From Ceratotherium simum simum (taxonomy: Eukaryota > Chordata > Mammalia > Perissodactyla > Rhinocerotidae): 64,000 bases of DNA. The notes under the pieces are model-generated. The model did no database searches. It was not told where the DNA came from and was given only the letters and a program-made list of their open reading frames with translations. The stretch covers positions 9,026,744 through 9,090,743 of the forward strand of contig NW_004454224.1 of assembly GCF_000283155.1 (NCBI RefSeq). Direction: 5' to 3'. The translations under genes were made by a program, and so were the position numbers. How positions within the stretch are numbered: position 1 is the first letter of the stretch; every line of letters begins with the position of its first letter. Of this stretch, positions 31,630 through 44,339 are shown one piece after another.

Positions 31630-32030
31630 ATTTAAAAAATAGCTTTATTGAGATATAATTCATATACCCTATTATTGACCCATTTAAGAGTACAATTCAG
31701 TGATTTTTAGTAGATTCAGGATTGTGCAGCCATCACCACAATCTAATTTTAGAACTCTTTTTTTTACCCCCAAAAAGAAACTCTACCCATTGGCAATCAT
31801 TCCCAGTTCTCCTCAACACCCCAGCCCTGGCAACCGCTCCTGTAAGTCCCATCTCTATAGATTCACCTACTTACTTTGAAATGTACTTTCAAATAACCGC
31901 ACATAAATGTTGTACGGACATACAGTCTCAGAAGCAGGATATGAAGATGTCCCATTTCATCATATGCTCACAAGCACTGACTATTATCGTTTTAAAGCCT
32001 TTGCTAATTGGATAGATGAAAAATAGTCTC
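31630..32030 (-). mobile_element. L1 LINE 3' fragment(s), reverse
   Basis: AGCTTTATTGAGATATAATT, GTACAATTCAGTGATTTTTA and CAGCCATCACCACAATCTAA are the reverse L1 3'UTR. The text changes near 31915, so two adjoining fragments are likely. Confidence 0.82.
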
Positions 32031-33055
32031 TCATCTTCAATTTCCTTACCCTTCATCCATGTAACTCTCAGCCACCCTAGGAAAGAGGTGTTAGCCTTGT
32101 TTCATGGGTGAAGGAGCCCCAAGGAGGAAGCCTGTTGGGGTAGAAAGGGTCAAGGCGTGGAGGAAGGAAGCTGCCTCTGCCTGTGTGGTCAGGAGGGAGC
32201 CAGGTGTGACTGACTCGGGCTGAAGGCTGAGCAGGGTGTGAACCAGTGGAGCGAGTGGGGAGAGGGCCAGAGGCAGGGGCAGGGAGGCCAGGGAAGCGAT
32301 GGGGGCCTGTGGTCTGGCAGGCTGCTTCTATACCTTGAGTTTGGCCCTGACCAGCCCAGCCTTACATGGAGGCTGTCTCTTTCAGGAGAGCTGGAGGGCT
32401 CACCCGTCTGCACTGGACCTCTAATCCCCCTCTGAATATGGTTTCAGAGAGCAAGCTTGGGCTCCCGGCTCTGTTAAGAGGGCCTGACAGCCCTGTACAC
32501 CTTCACCTCCTCTAAATCACTGTTAATTAACTTCTGATAGAACTGAAATTGGGGGAGCTGGCTATTAGTCTGTGCTCTGTGCAACCACTGTTTGACTCTG
32601 GGCAAGTTGCCCTTCCCTAACATTCCCTGGGACTCTCATCAAGAATATTCCACAGTCATGCAGTAGAGATTGCAAACTGACTGCCTGTGCCTGGCCTGTA
32701 GAGACCTGTTTTGGGGGGAGCCAGCACATGTTTCCAAATGAGAAAATGCATATGAAAGTCTGGATGTTTGACTTATCTTGATAAATTGGAAGAGCTGGCA
32801 GCCCTGGTGCAGTCTTCCTGTGTGGCCTGATCAGTCGGAGCAGAATCATGTTGCCACCGTAGAAAGGGCCTGTGCTTTCTAGTTTGCCACAGTCCCCACC
32901 ACTCCCTATTGCTCACACCAGCTCTCCCCTCATTTATCTCCTTGGCTCCTCTAGGTATTTGAGTTTGCAACTCTGATATAAACAGTCTCCTTTCACATTC
33001 ACTGCTGCACAAAAACGGAGTTTGTGAAATGTCAAAGATGCTTCTTAAATCTTTT
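32031..33055. other. Intergenic, nothing recognised
   Basis: Mixed-composition DNA with no gene, RNA gene or clear repeat. A weak MIR trace (TTTGACTCTGGGCAAGTTGC at about 32591-32610) is present. Confidence 0.5.
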
Positions 33056-33059
33056 TTTG

Positions 33060-33880
33060 TTTGCTTCAACTTTAAATTTAGCTTACATTTGTGAGAAGAT
33101 ATAAACTCCTATGATTCAAAATTCAAAGGATACAAAAGAGGACATAGTGAAAAATCTCCTTCCACGTGCCCTAACCCTTAGCCACCGACCTTTTGTTACC
33201 AGAGGCGCCAATGTCCCCAGTTCTTGTAGTCTTTCAGGCATATTCTATGTGTAGTCAACCCAGTATAATAAAATGTATATATAATTGAAAAAATTCACCC
33301 TCACTGAATATTCATTTTAGATAAAAATCAGAAAATACAAAAAGGAAACAATGAAAAATCATCTGTGGCAATACTCTCCATAAAGATTCTGTGTTGGTTA
33401 ACGTTTCGATGCATTCGCTTCCGGGTTTTTCTTTATTGATAGAGATTTTTAGTGGAAATAGCATCAAAATGTGAATGGGTTATTACAGTCTGTCTGAAAC
33501 TCAGAAATGGATTGTGAATATGTGTGCCAAGGACTATATTAAAATTTTTTTGTAGTGGCATAGTATTCCATTGTGTGGAATATTGTACGGAAAAAATGCA
33601 TAATGGATGCATTATGATTTCTTTAGGTTGTTCTCTATGTTTGGCTCCTTGGGCTGTTTTCAATTCCTTGCTATTTTAAACAGTGCTGCAATGAACATCC
33701 TTGTGCCTACATCTTTGCTCATCTGTCTGAATATTTCCTTGGGATACATTTCCTAGAAATGGAATTCATGGGCTATAGGATGTGCCCAGACATGCATATT
33801 TTAAAGGCTTTTGCTATATGTGATCACACTGCCCTTCAGGAAGATCCTATCATTTTATGTGACTCGCAGCAGCATGGGCA
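33060..33880 (-). mobile_element. Old L1 (L1M-type) fragment, reverse
   Basis: GGCATAGTATTCCATTGTGT, AACAGTGCTGCAATGAACAT and CCTAGAAATGGAATTCATGG follow the order of the reverse L1 3' region, but are heavily diverged. Confidence 0.72.
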
Positions 33881-34744
33881 ACAGCCAAGACGTGCTGTCT
33901 CCTTGAAAATGAAGCACCACGTCTCACCAGCCGAGTGTGTCCTTACTCAGCTGCCCGCCCGCGTGTTTCTTGGCAGAGCTCCTGGAGGTCGCCAGGGGGC
34001 CCTTCTTTCCCTGCACTGGAGTCTGGCTGGGCCGTGATGTGGGGGGCGTGTGGCCCACGAGTAGGGATTGTGGGAAGCCCCCCGTCTCCTCTCTATGCTG
34101 GGCTGGGCTGGGGCGTCTGTGTGGAGAAGGGGGAGGGTGAACCTCATGGGATGCCCAGGGAGTGGGCGTGCGGAGAGGGCAGGCGGGGTGGGCAGCTGGG
34201 CACACCTCGGAGCTCAGCTGGACCCAGGAGCCGAGCAGCCGAGTGGGTCCAAATACTGGTGCTGCCCCTCCCAGCCGAGCGATCATGAGCAAGCTACTGG
34301 GGGCCTGAGTCTCCCTCACCTCTCAAGTGAAGTGGGGTACCCACCCCAGAGAGCTGGAGGGTGCCCGGTGGGGCCCCTGGCAAGGCGCCCGCACACTGTG
34401 AGCCCCCCACAAACTGCAGCTTAGATGAAAAAAAAAAAAAGAACCCGGGGAAGTCAGGATGAGCCCAGACACGCTTGTGACAGGGACCCACGTCCAGGCA
34501 GGAGAGAGGGGCCCCTCTTCCCACGCTCCAGCTCTCCAACCCCCTGCCGGGCGGCCCGTGGGGCCCTCCTTCCAGCTCCACCTGGGCTGACCGCGTTCCT
34601 GCCTCCTCGGCGGGTGAGGACCACTAGGGCGCCCCTCCCCGCCCCCACACTGCTCTACCATCTAGTGTGAGCCCCTCTCAGCTTCCTCACCGGATGCCGT
34701 GTCAGCAGCAGGAGAACAAACCACTGCGAGTGGGTGGTGCTGGG
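33881..34744. other. GC-rich intergenic stretch
   Basis: GC-rich island between an L1 and the minisatellite. Reading frames on both strands are short and unrelated to any family I know. A 12-A run lies at 34429-34440. Confidence 0.45.
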
Positions 34745-34749
34745 AGCAC

Positions 34750-35480
34750 AGCCTCATGCGTGTGAGTACACAGATGTGTGTGCATGTGAGTAAATAAGCG
34801 TGTGAGTGTGAGGATGTGTGTAAGCGCAAGTGTGTGAGGATGAGTGTGAGGATGTGTGTGAGTGTGAGGATGTGTGTGAGTGTGAGGATGTGTGAGTGTG
34901 AGGATGTGAGTGTGAGGACGGGTATGAGTATGAGGATGTGTGAGTGTGAGGATGTGTGAGTGTGAGGATGTGCATGTGTGAGGATGTGAGTGTGCGGATA
35001 TGTGGGTGTGAGGATGTGTATGAGTGTGAGGATGTGTGAGTGGGTGGAGGTGTGAGTGGGTGGAGGATGTGTGAGTGTGAGGATGTGTGAGTGTGAGGAT
35101 GTGTATGAGTGTGAGGATGTGTGAGTATGAGGATGTGTGTATGAGTGTGAGGACATGTGTGAGTGTGTGGATGTGTGAGTGTGAGGATGTGCGAGTGTGA
35201 GGATGTGTGAGTATGAGGATGTGTGTATGAGTGTGAGCACATGTGTGAGTGGGAGGATGTGTGTGAGTGTGAGGATGTGTGCACTGAGCGAGTATGTGTG
35301 TGCAAGTGTGTCAGTGCAGATTGTGGTGTGTATGCGAGTGTTGTGCATCATGCATGTGTTTTGTGTGTGCTGTTTGTGAGGATGTGTGTGAGTTTGTGCG
35401 TGTGAGAGTGTGGATGTGTATGAGTGTGTGTGAGCATGTGTGAGTGAGAGCGTGCATACACGAGTGTGCATGTGAGTGTG
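34750..35480. repeat. GT-rich minisatellite, about 0.7 kb
   Basis: Continuous imperfect tandem array of TGTGAGTGTGAGGA-type units (about 12-16 bp) with variants TGTGAGTATGAGGA and TGGGTGGAGG. The minus strand stays open for 269 codons of His/Thr/Ser/Leu only because the unit lacks stops. The plus strand has G runs of at most three and alternating purine-pyrimidine segments. Confidence 0.95.
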
Positions 35481-35749
35481 CTCTCACCGGGCGCTCTGAG
35501 GAGGCCCACAGCCGGGGCAGAAGCTTTGCAGCAAACCCTTTCTTCTTCCGGGTTGTCCCCTCTCCCCTCGAGGACCAGGGGCCTGGCTGCGCCTTATTAA
35601 CCCCGGGGGGATGTGGGATCAGACCCAGACCAGGGTGGACAGACCCCTACCCCTGGCCCTGGGTGGGCCCGCCGCCCGAGGCTGCAGAGGTGAGCTGAAG
35701 ACCAGCCGTCTCAGAGCTCAGCCTCCGGCAGCCTCACTGCCCGAGTGCA

Positions 35750-35900
35750 AAGCCTGGCGCCACCGATTCTTAGCTGGGTCACCTTGGGCAAGTTACTCAA
35801 CCTCTCTGTGCCTCAATAACCTTATCCATGAACTGGGGACAATTATACCGGTTACCTCATGGGGCTGCTGTGAGGACTAGATGGGGTAAAACAGGCAGAG
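35750..35900 (+). repeat. MIR SINE fragment
   Basis: TAGCTGGGTCACCTTGGGCA, AGTTACTCAACCTCTCTGTG and TACCTCATGGGGCTGCTGTG in MIR order. Confidence 0.88.
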
Positions 35901-37317
35901 CGCTGGAACCCCTCCCGGGTGTCCCTAAACGTGGGTGGTGGAGCACAGTGGGGCTTGGGGTGGCGGCAGAGGGCAGGCAGGCCCCTGGGGGTGAGGGGCT
36001 TCGCCGCCATCCAAGCGGGTGGGCACAGGCCGGCTCCCTCTGCACAGTGCGTACGCACACGAGTGTTGCTCTTTCCCTGCATCTCCGTTGAGAGAAAACC
36101 CTTGCTTCCTTGCTTAAAGGGTGCATGGGGTCCAGACAGTCATTCCTTTCAGATTTCTGGAAACCTCGAAGCTAAGGACTTTTCAGCAGGAAAAAGGAGA
36201 TCGATTTCCTCAAGGCGCATTTCCCAGCAATGCCTGCAGTCAGCTGCCCGGCTGGGACCAGGGAGAGCGGGCGGGCCGGCGGCCCCCCACCGGGCTGTGC
36301 TGGGGTGGGCGGCGGTTTTCTGAGGGTGGTGTGTAGACAGCAGCCGCCAGGCCAGGGCCTCTGGGGCCCCTGCCTCCCGCCTGCTCCCCTTTAGGACTCT
36401 CTACTCCCTCTGACTCTCCCTGGGGCCCGGGAGACAGTCGCGGCACCAGGTGAGACTCTGGGATGCCTAGAACCACCGGCTGAGTGGCAGCCAGGGGTGC
36501 CACGTCTCGCATGGGTTCCTGGGCCCTCGGTGTCCAGCTGAATTGGAATTTCTGGGCGTGGGGTGTGGGACTCTGCCTTTGTGACAAGCTTCCCTGATGC
36601 GCGTGCAGTGTTTAGAACCACAGAGCTCCAACGCCCTGGACTTGCCTGACGGGGAGAGGGAGGCGCACGGAGGGGAAGGGACTTACCCACAGCCACGGGG
36701 CTGCAGAATGGCAAAGCTACGTCTCCCGATGTCCCCAGCACATGCTCCTCTCTGCATCGGGACATGCCTTCTGTAATGTGGAATTTTCCGTAGGGACACG
36801 GATCCACTCTTATGATAGGGGCTCTCAGAAACCAGTATCCTCTGCCAGAAATTCAGGCCATCGCCACTGTACCAGAGGGATGGTACTCCACGGAGTAAGG
36901 GGCGTCCGCCATGCCCCCTCCTCCCATACCCAGATCCTCTGTCTGTGACTTCCCTGCCGAGCGGGGCCCAACAGGTCCTGGCAGGGCCGGCTCGCTGACA
37001 GATGTCCCTGCAAACCTGTCACAAGGCAGGCTGCTGGGAGGACACTGGACACAGAGGGAGCAGGGAGAGGCGGCCTCTAAGCCCCTGAGCCCTGAAGGGC
37101 ACTGACTGGTCAGCAGGGAGGGACAGAGTAGCAGATGCCAACCAGACTCTGCAGCTCGAGGTTCTTCGAGTCTTGCTTCTCTGCTGCCTGAGGCCTGGAG
37201 GCTCATACCAGAAGGTTCTTCTTGTCCAAGGGAGCCAGACCCAGAGGGAGTGTCTTTAGTTTCCCGTGGAAAGAGGAAACACTTTCTGGATATTTCTTCC
37301 ACCACCAACAATGATGA
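35901..37317. other. Intergenic, GC-rich, no gene recognised
   Basis: Contains many short open frames but no splice-bounded coding pattern or known family. A MIR-like remnant (GCACGGAGGGGAAGGGACTT) sits near 36663. Confidence 0.45.
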
Positions 37318-37690
37318 TAATGATGTTGAACCCAGTTATCAAGTCTTATTATGTGCCAGGCTTTGCCAAACCCCCTCTATGCCCTACAGACACAAGTCAA
37401 TACCCTTATTGTCGCTATTGTTGTTAGACAAATAACAGTAATGGCTAATGTCATTGGGTGCTCGCCCCGTGCCAGGAGCCAGGCACCGGGCCCAGTGTCC
37501 GCAGATGATTTTGTTTCATGAATAGGTTCTACATTGTTATCTGTTCTTGGTCCGTTTTACGAATGAGGAAAATAAGGCTCAGAGACGTAAATTGTCCAAC
37601 GTCACGCAATAGCATCCAGGGCTGCTGGTCCCGGAACCCAGGTCTCCCACTCCAGACCTGAAGCGCTTGATCACAAGGTTATGCTGTCTC
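37318..37690 (-). repeat. Two MIR fragments, reverse
   Basis: First ATTATGTGCCAGGCTTTGCC, then a second copy with TGAGGAAAATAAGGCTCAGA and AACCCAGGTCTCCCACTC. Confidence 0.7.
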
Positions 37691-38279
37691 TCAGTTATCT
37701 GCTGCCTTTGAGACGTTTCTCCCAGCAGATGTGTGGTTCTTCACTTTCCTCCGCTATAAGTTTTAGCTTTCTGTGACCTAGGGTCTGATTCTTGCCTCAA
37801 CTTGTAGAGCCTGAAGCACCATAAATGCCAGCTCTGGGCTTTCTTTATTGGAGGTAGACGTGTCAGTGGCCTTTTTTGAAATAAATCATGCCAGTCGTCA
37901 TGTGACACTGCGGCGTCCCTCATCTTAGCTCAGCTCTCCATGCTGATCAACAACTTGGTACCACAATGTGAAGACTGTGGTCTGGAAAGACTAGAAACAG
38001 GGTTTGAGAATAAATTGTTTCAAGGAGAAAAGCAAACAACAGAAACAAAAGATGGATGAGGAGGAATAATTCTGTGAAAATTCAGGAGACAAAGACCCTG
38101 AGGTCCCAATAGACCACCAGCTGAGCATTAGTCAGTCAGCTGCTGTTTGAAATACCTACTTAGCAGTGGAATAAGATAGTAGACCTGTTAAGATGAGCAC
38201 CACAAAACAGCATCCCAGCTCAGGTATAGGATGGGCTGAGAATACCGGACACTCTGCCTCCTTTTTTGATGCCATAATC

Positions 38280-38895
38280 GCTGTATTATGGACTTGTATC
38301 ATTCTCATTGTGTGGCCCCCACAGGAAACCAGGTGACAAACTAGTTCGAGGCTCTATTCCCTTCCTTTCATTCAGCTCTTGAGAAAGTGTATCAAAGGTT
38401 GCTCTTTGCTTACCCAGTATCCACAACCCTGTCTTCCTCAGCAACAGAAAGCCTGTACTGTTGAGTGTGTCAATGGGCTTTTTATGATACCACATTTCCT
38501 AGCCTTTCAGAAAGAGGCCAATAGGACGTAAGCAAAAGTTATTGGGTGGGGTTCCTGGGGAAGCTCTTCAAAGGAGGCTGACTCAGCCGAGAGGCATGCC
38601 TTTTCACCCTTGCCCCTTTCTACTCCCTGCTGCCTGGAATGTGGATGTGATGTCTGGAGCTGCGATAAGGATTTTGGGATCATGAGGTGACCTCAAGGAT
38701 GGGAGCCTCATGTTGGTGATGGCAGAGAGCAGAATGGAGGAGCCTAGGTCACTGATGGCTATGGAGCTGCTGTATTCACCCTGGACTGGCTGCCTCTAGA
38801 CTTCTTTCTCTGTGAGACACAAATTTAACCATCTTATTCTAGCCATTGTCATGTTGGTTCTGTTCCTTGTAGCCAGGTGCAATTCCTAACCAATA
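38280..38895 (+). repeat. Old LTR-like repeat
   Basis: TCATGAGGTGACCTCAAGGA, GAATGGAGGAGCCTAGGTC and the end GTAGCCAGGTGCAATTCCTA resemble a common ancient mammalian LTR-type repeat; a related copy lies at about 45089-45560. Family unnamed. Confidence 0.4.
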
Positions 38896-40383
38896 CCAAA
38901 GGCTTTTGAGCACAACGGGGGCACCGTTTCCCATCTCCATTCATGAATAAAGAGGAGTTTGATGTGGACAATAGCAGAGTGTCCCTGAGGAGACACCGGG
39001 AGGCAGAGCCTGCTGTTTGCAGGCCTGGGGACCTGTGTTGGCACGGCCTTCTCTGCAGGAACGGACATGACAAGAGATCTTCACATATTGGGGTATATGG
39101 GGTAGCTCTTCTGGTTCTAAATGGATTCGGCTTAAACTACAGAAGCCTGACTTATGGCCTTTCAAATGTACCTTGTACGTCTGCTTTAACCATTACAGTA
39201 AAGAGTGTGTTAAACATTATCTCAAAGTAAAGAAGGCACTCTCTTAAGATAAGAATGCGTCCTTCCAGCATCCATAAAGCCCTATCGGTAACGCCCTGTG
39301 AGTCCTCCTGAAATAAGTCTCCTTTCCAGGACATCAGGGTCATGTGGACCTGCTAATTTGCAACTGCATACCTCTTTGAAACTTTGATGAATAGAATCCT
39401 GGGCGTGTTTAATGTGTGTTCTTTGTTCTGAAAAGGTATAAGACTGGACCAAAACCATGCTTCTCCAGAATGCTTTCTTCCTTTGTGGAAACTGTCTTTC
39501 CAGGTTGTAGTCCTAAGCTTGGCTCAAGTAAAACTCGCCTTATCTCTCTTATCTATAGAATGACTGTTGGTTATCTTCCGTTGACAGAGACACGTGGTGG
39601 TTTTTCTTTTAGGACTGGAAGAGTAGATTGAAAGCGTTGGTACAGAAATGCCCGGGGAGAGGAAGGGCAGGCAGGAATGGCAGAGCAAGGAACAGAGAGA
39701 GGGCTTGGGGCTGGAGTCCTCTGGAGCTGTTTCTGCAAGAGGTGGTGAGCCTCTGGGCCCAGGCAGTGTCCCTTCCAGGCCCGGGTGACAAAGGACAGGA
39801 CAGCTATGGGGAGCGCACAGAACCTTGCATTTCTGCCCCAACCCCAGCCTGAGCCTGACTCTCTAGGACCAGTAGCCTGGGAACACCAGGGGTGGCCCTG
39901 ATAGCTGACGGTGGGGGGTGGTGGTGAGAGGATGAGGGGGTGGGGGGTTGCTTTCCTGGCCAGCCGCTCAGCAGAAGCAGGGGACATGGAGGGGACAAGG
40001 TCAGGGTGGAAGGAAGGTTTGGGCTTTCACCTGAAACACCCCAGAGGGTGCTGAGGTGGGCGGTGGCCCTGTGGGTATGTGCTGGGCGCTAAGAAGCTTG
40101 GCAGTGTAGACGTGTATGTGGACGAGACCTCCCCAGCAGCTGAGTGGGTTATACAGGGAGTAGGGATCTGATGAACTCAATTAACATCGGAAATCCTGAC
40201 GGGCTCCCTTCTTATGGGTACTCACCCCTTCACAAAGCTGGTTTCAGCAACTGCTCCATAAACACCCCTGAAGTTCACAGCCCTCTTTGCTATCTTGGCG
40301 CTCATGCCAAATTTTCTCAGTCTGTCTAATATTTGCTCATTGAATCAGCAATTCAGCCAAATGGATTTAAACGCATATACAAC
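38896..40383. other. Intergenic; possible ERV-type LTR near 39380-39600
   Basis: GCTTCTCCAGAATGC, TTTGTGGAAACTGTCTTTCC and AGTAAAACTCGCCTTATCTC have the look of the R-U5 part of an ERV LTR. The remainder is unassigned, with purine-rich sequence at about 39650-39720. Confidence 0.35.
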
Positions 40384-41710
40384 TTTTTTTTTTTATTGAT
40401 GTTTTAATGGTTTCTAACATTGTGAAATTTTGGGTTGTACATTTTTGTTTGTCCATCACCATATATATGACTCCCTTCACCCCTTGTGCCCACCCCCCAC
40501 CCCCACTGCCCTGGTAACCACAGTCCAGTTTTCTCTGTCCATGTGTTGGTTTATATTCCACATATGAGTGAGATCATACAGTGTTTGTCTTTCTCTTTCT
40601 GGTTTATTTCACTTAACATAATACGCTCCAGGCCCATCCATGTTGTTGCAAACGGGACGATTTTGTCTTTTTTTATGGCTGAGTAGTATTCCATTGTATA
40701 TATATACCACATTTTCCTAATCCAATCGTCAGTCGAGGGACACTTAGGTTGCTTCCACTTCTTGGCTATGGTGAATAATGCTGCAATGAACATAGGGGTG
40801 CATAAGCCTCTTTGGATTGTTGATTTCAGGTGCGTTGGATAGATTCCCAGTAGTGAGATGGCTGGATCATAGGGCATCTCTATTTTTAATTCTTTGAGGA
40901 ATCTCCATATCGTTTTCCATAGAGGCTGCACCAATTTGCATTCCCACCAGCTGTGTATGAGGGTTCCTGTTTCTCCACATCCTCTCCAACATTTGTTGTT
41001 TTTTGTCTTGGTGATTATAGCCATTCTAACGGGCGTGAGGTGGTATCTTAGTGTTGTTTTGATTTGCATTTCCCTGATGATTAGTGATGTTGAGCATCTT
41101 TTCATGTGCCTATTGGCCATCTGTATATCTTCCTTGGAGAAGTGTCTGTTCATTTCCTCTGCCCATTTTTTGATCGGGTTCTTTGTTTTTCTGTTGTTAG
41201 TTGTGTGAGTTCTTTATATATTATGGAGATCAACCCCTTGTCAGATGTATGTTTTGCAAATATTCTCTCCCAGCTGGTTGGTTGTCTGTTCATCTTGATT
41301 CTGGTTTCATTTGTCTTATAAAAGCTCTTTAATCTGATAAAGTCCCACTTGTTTATTTTTTCTTTAGTTTCCCTAGTCTGGGTAGGCATGTCATCCGAAA
41401 AGATTCCTTTAAAACCAATGTCAAATAGTGTGTTGCCTATATTTTCTTCTATGAGTTTTATAGTTTCAGGTCTCACCTTCAGGTCTTTGATCCATTTTGA
41501 GTTAATTTTTGTGAATGGCGACAGCACATGGTCCACTTTCATTCTTTTGCATGTGGCTGTCCAGTTTTCCCAACACCATTTATTGAAGAGACTTTCCTTT
41601 CTCCCTTGCATGTTCTTAGCACCTTTGTCAAAAATTAGCTGTCCGTATATGTGTGGTTTTATTTCTGGGCTTTCAATTCTGTTCCATTGATCTGTGTTTC
41701 TGTTTTTGTA
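40384..41710 (-). mobile_element. 5'-truncated L1 LINE, reverse, relatively young
   Basis: Reading the minus strand gives the C-terminal part of L1 ORF2 (endings such as [20 protein letters not shown] and [20 protein letters not shown]), then a short 3'UTR and poly-A at 40384-40396. One frame break near 41150-41190 separates two long open stretches. TACAAC followed by T runs flank both ends (40378 and 41709), a likely target duplication. Confidence 0.95.
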
Positions 41711-44339
41711 CAACTTTTTTTTTTTAAAGCAAAACCTTCCACCTCAGCAGCTCTGTCCAGCCTACCATTTGCCAAAGGACTCTATTCTCAGAACATCCCT
41801 TCGCCAATTGATGCTCATAATAAAGATCTGAAACACTCAGCAAGGATCAGAAGTGTGACAGCCACCATCTCTGCAGTTTATAAAGCATGCTCTCTCCTCT
41901 GAGTTAGGCAGAATGAGATTTTAATCTTCATTTTACAGACAGAGAATCTAAGGCGGGGTCTTGCTCGTGATGACATAGCCAGTAAGTGGTGGAGAATCCA
42001 GGCTCTTTATGTTGTCCCAGCACCCTCCAAACTATTAGCATCAAAGGAAGGTGGGCTCATTATCAGCCAAAATATTTGTTTAAGTAGAATAAAAGGCTAG
42101 CTGATCTGTGAGCATCGGCTCTGAGCCTGCCCAGTACCAAGTGCCTCAGAAACATGATTTCATTTAATATGCAGCTTACCCGGCGTCCGTCCCTCCCACT
42201 TGCACCTTCTTAAAAACTCCCAATTTTCTTGCAAGTATTTGCTCTGTCCCTCCAGAGCCCAAGCACAGGCTGGGTCACACCTTGGCCAAAGTCACTGGAA
42301 TGCACACTCCCTTGTTTCCACCAGCTGTGGACTGGGATGTGCATAGCCCCAAAGTCACTGCCCATCAGCTCGGGACAACGTCATGTCAGTTAACAGAAAG
42401 CCCCGTCTGGGCTCAGCGATGACAGAGCTTCCGAGGAAGTCTGGCCCGGCTGTGGGATGGATGTGGGCCCAGAGCTCCAGCAGAAGGGACACGGATAGCT
42501 GACGGCCCCGAGCAGGCCGGGCTGTGCTCCTTCCACCACGCCCTGCCTGTCCTCAGGTGCGGTGAACAGGTCTGGGGACTTCCGAGGGGGCTGAGGTTCT
42601 TCCTAAGTTACCAGCCTTCGGTGGGTGCTGCCAGTGGGCCTCCCTGTGTCTTACAGGGGGCAGGGCAAGGATGGGAGCATGGACTTGGCTGGCAGGAGGG
42701 GGAAGGCTGACGGGCAGCCACAGACCCTGTGGCTCTGTGCCTCACTGGCCTCGCTGGAGCTAAGGGGGTGCCAAGGAGAGGGACCCCCAAGGAAGAGCCA
42801 GAGGCTTGGCCACGTCACACCCCAGGTCTGCGTTTTGGCTCAAAGGGTTCAGAAATTCTATGCACAGAGAGATCCCCAGTGTGGGGAGCACAGGCTGGCT
42901 CTCCACTGCTTGCAGCAGGAGGTGGGACCTCAGTGTCCTCAATGGAAAGTAGGGGGGAACTGCCCTAAATGAGCACTTTGCAGACTGTGTTCCTTGGAGT
43001 TCAAGGCATTTGTAAGATATAAGATGCTCTGTAAAAAGATTTTGTAATCGGCTGTCTACTTTACCACCTCTTGGAAAGTCATAAAGCCCATTAGTACACT
43101 AAAGGCTCTGAGAAGTCCTGCATCCTGATGCCTGTTTGACTCAGGGTTTCCCACTGCACGCCCAGGAGCTCCTGTGGAGTAGCAGCTTCCCTGGAATGTG
43201 GTCTGGGAAACTGCACTGGATGTGGCCCACACTGAGGTTGGACAATTTCCTGGGGAACAGGCCACGCTTGTCACGGGAGGTGATTTATGAGTTGGAGAGC
43301 CAATTCATTAACTTGCAGGGAAGCTGTCTTTGCCGGCCTAATCGATTGATGGCAGCAATTTGCCCTCGGCGGTCCCTCCTGGCGGGGAATTGAATGCGGA
43401 GGCCAGCAATGGCTTGGAAGTGACTGAGGGAGACTGAGGAGAAAGGGGGTCCGTGTTCTTGGTAAAGTCTGTTTCTCCAGGCAGGCAGTGGCTAAACAGA
43501 CTTCATGGCGGGATTTTCCTACATGTCTGTCTTTATGTGGCACCATCTGGAAACCTCATGGTGACCTGCTGGCAAAAGGCAGTAAGACCATCTACCGTGT
43601 GCTAAGCACCTCGTAGGCATTGGCTCCTTTAAGCCTGTGGTGGGTCTCACGGGAGCCCCACTGACAGATGAGAAAACTGAGGACGGGGGTGTTTCGTCCC
43701 CTGCAGCATGAGTCAGGCCGGGGCTCCAGCCAGGTCTGTTGGCCCCCAGGCCCATGTGCACCACCACCCTATGTCACTCAGGCCCTGGCCAGCCCCCCGC
43801 ACTCCTCCTACAAGCCTGGGAGATGAGCCTTTCCTTTTAAAGCAGTTGCCACGTCTCTGCGTCTTAGGATTTCTTTTCGGGAGAGAGACTGTTGTCCCAG
43901 AACTCTCGCTTCTGTGTGGTTCTTGTGGGTCATTGGACGATGGGGAGGGACAGAGAGTCTGGAATCTCAGGCAGGGCTTGGAAATTCCGTCCCTGAGCTG
44001 GTTCCTGATTTCCTTTTGGGGGCCGTTTCTCCGCTTCTGGAGTGGCAGGTGGTCTCTGCCTGTGCCTCTATGGTGAGACGGGAAGGGGTTGGCCAAGGTG
44101 ACCGGTGTCCATCCTGCTGCTCCCAGAGTGACTCTGCAGAACGGCCTCCCGGGTTGGGCCCCAGACGCACCTTCCGAGCAAGGAGAAATCTGGTGAGCCT
44201 CATTCATTCTCTTGCAGCCTTAGGATGGAGCCTCATCTGTCCTCGTGGTTTCAATGTCATCTTGACACTGATGCCACCTCAGTCAGCATCTCCAGCCCAG
44301 TCCCCATGAATGGACTCCAACCTGGGTGTCCACCTTCCT
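41711..44339. other. Intergenic, with two reverse MIR fragments
   Basis: MIR cores lie at about 41900-42060 (CTTCATTTTACAGACAGAGA) and 43585-43745 (ACAGATGAGAAAACTGAGGA). The stretch 42100-43580 shows no repeat I recognise and no coding exon. Confidence 0.5.

Noticed and set aside
34662..35471. Minus-strand 269-codon His/Thr/Ser/Leu repeat protein
   Set aside because: Translation of a stop-free minisatellite unit; no start context, splice sites or conservation argument.
40551..41713. Apparent protein-coding genes on the minus strand
   Set aside because: They are the C-terminal part of L1 ORF2 in a 5'-truncated copy.
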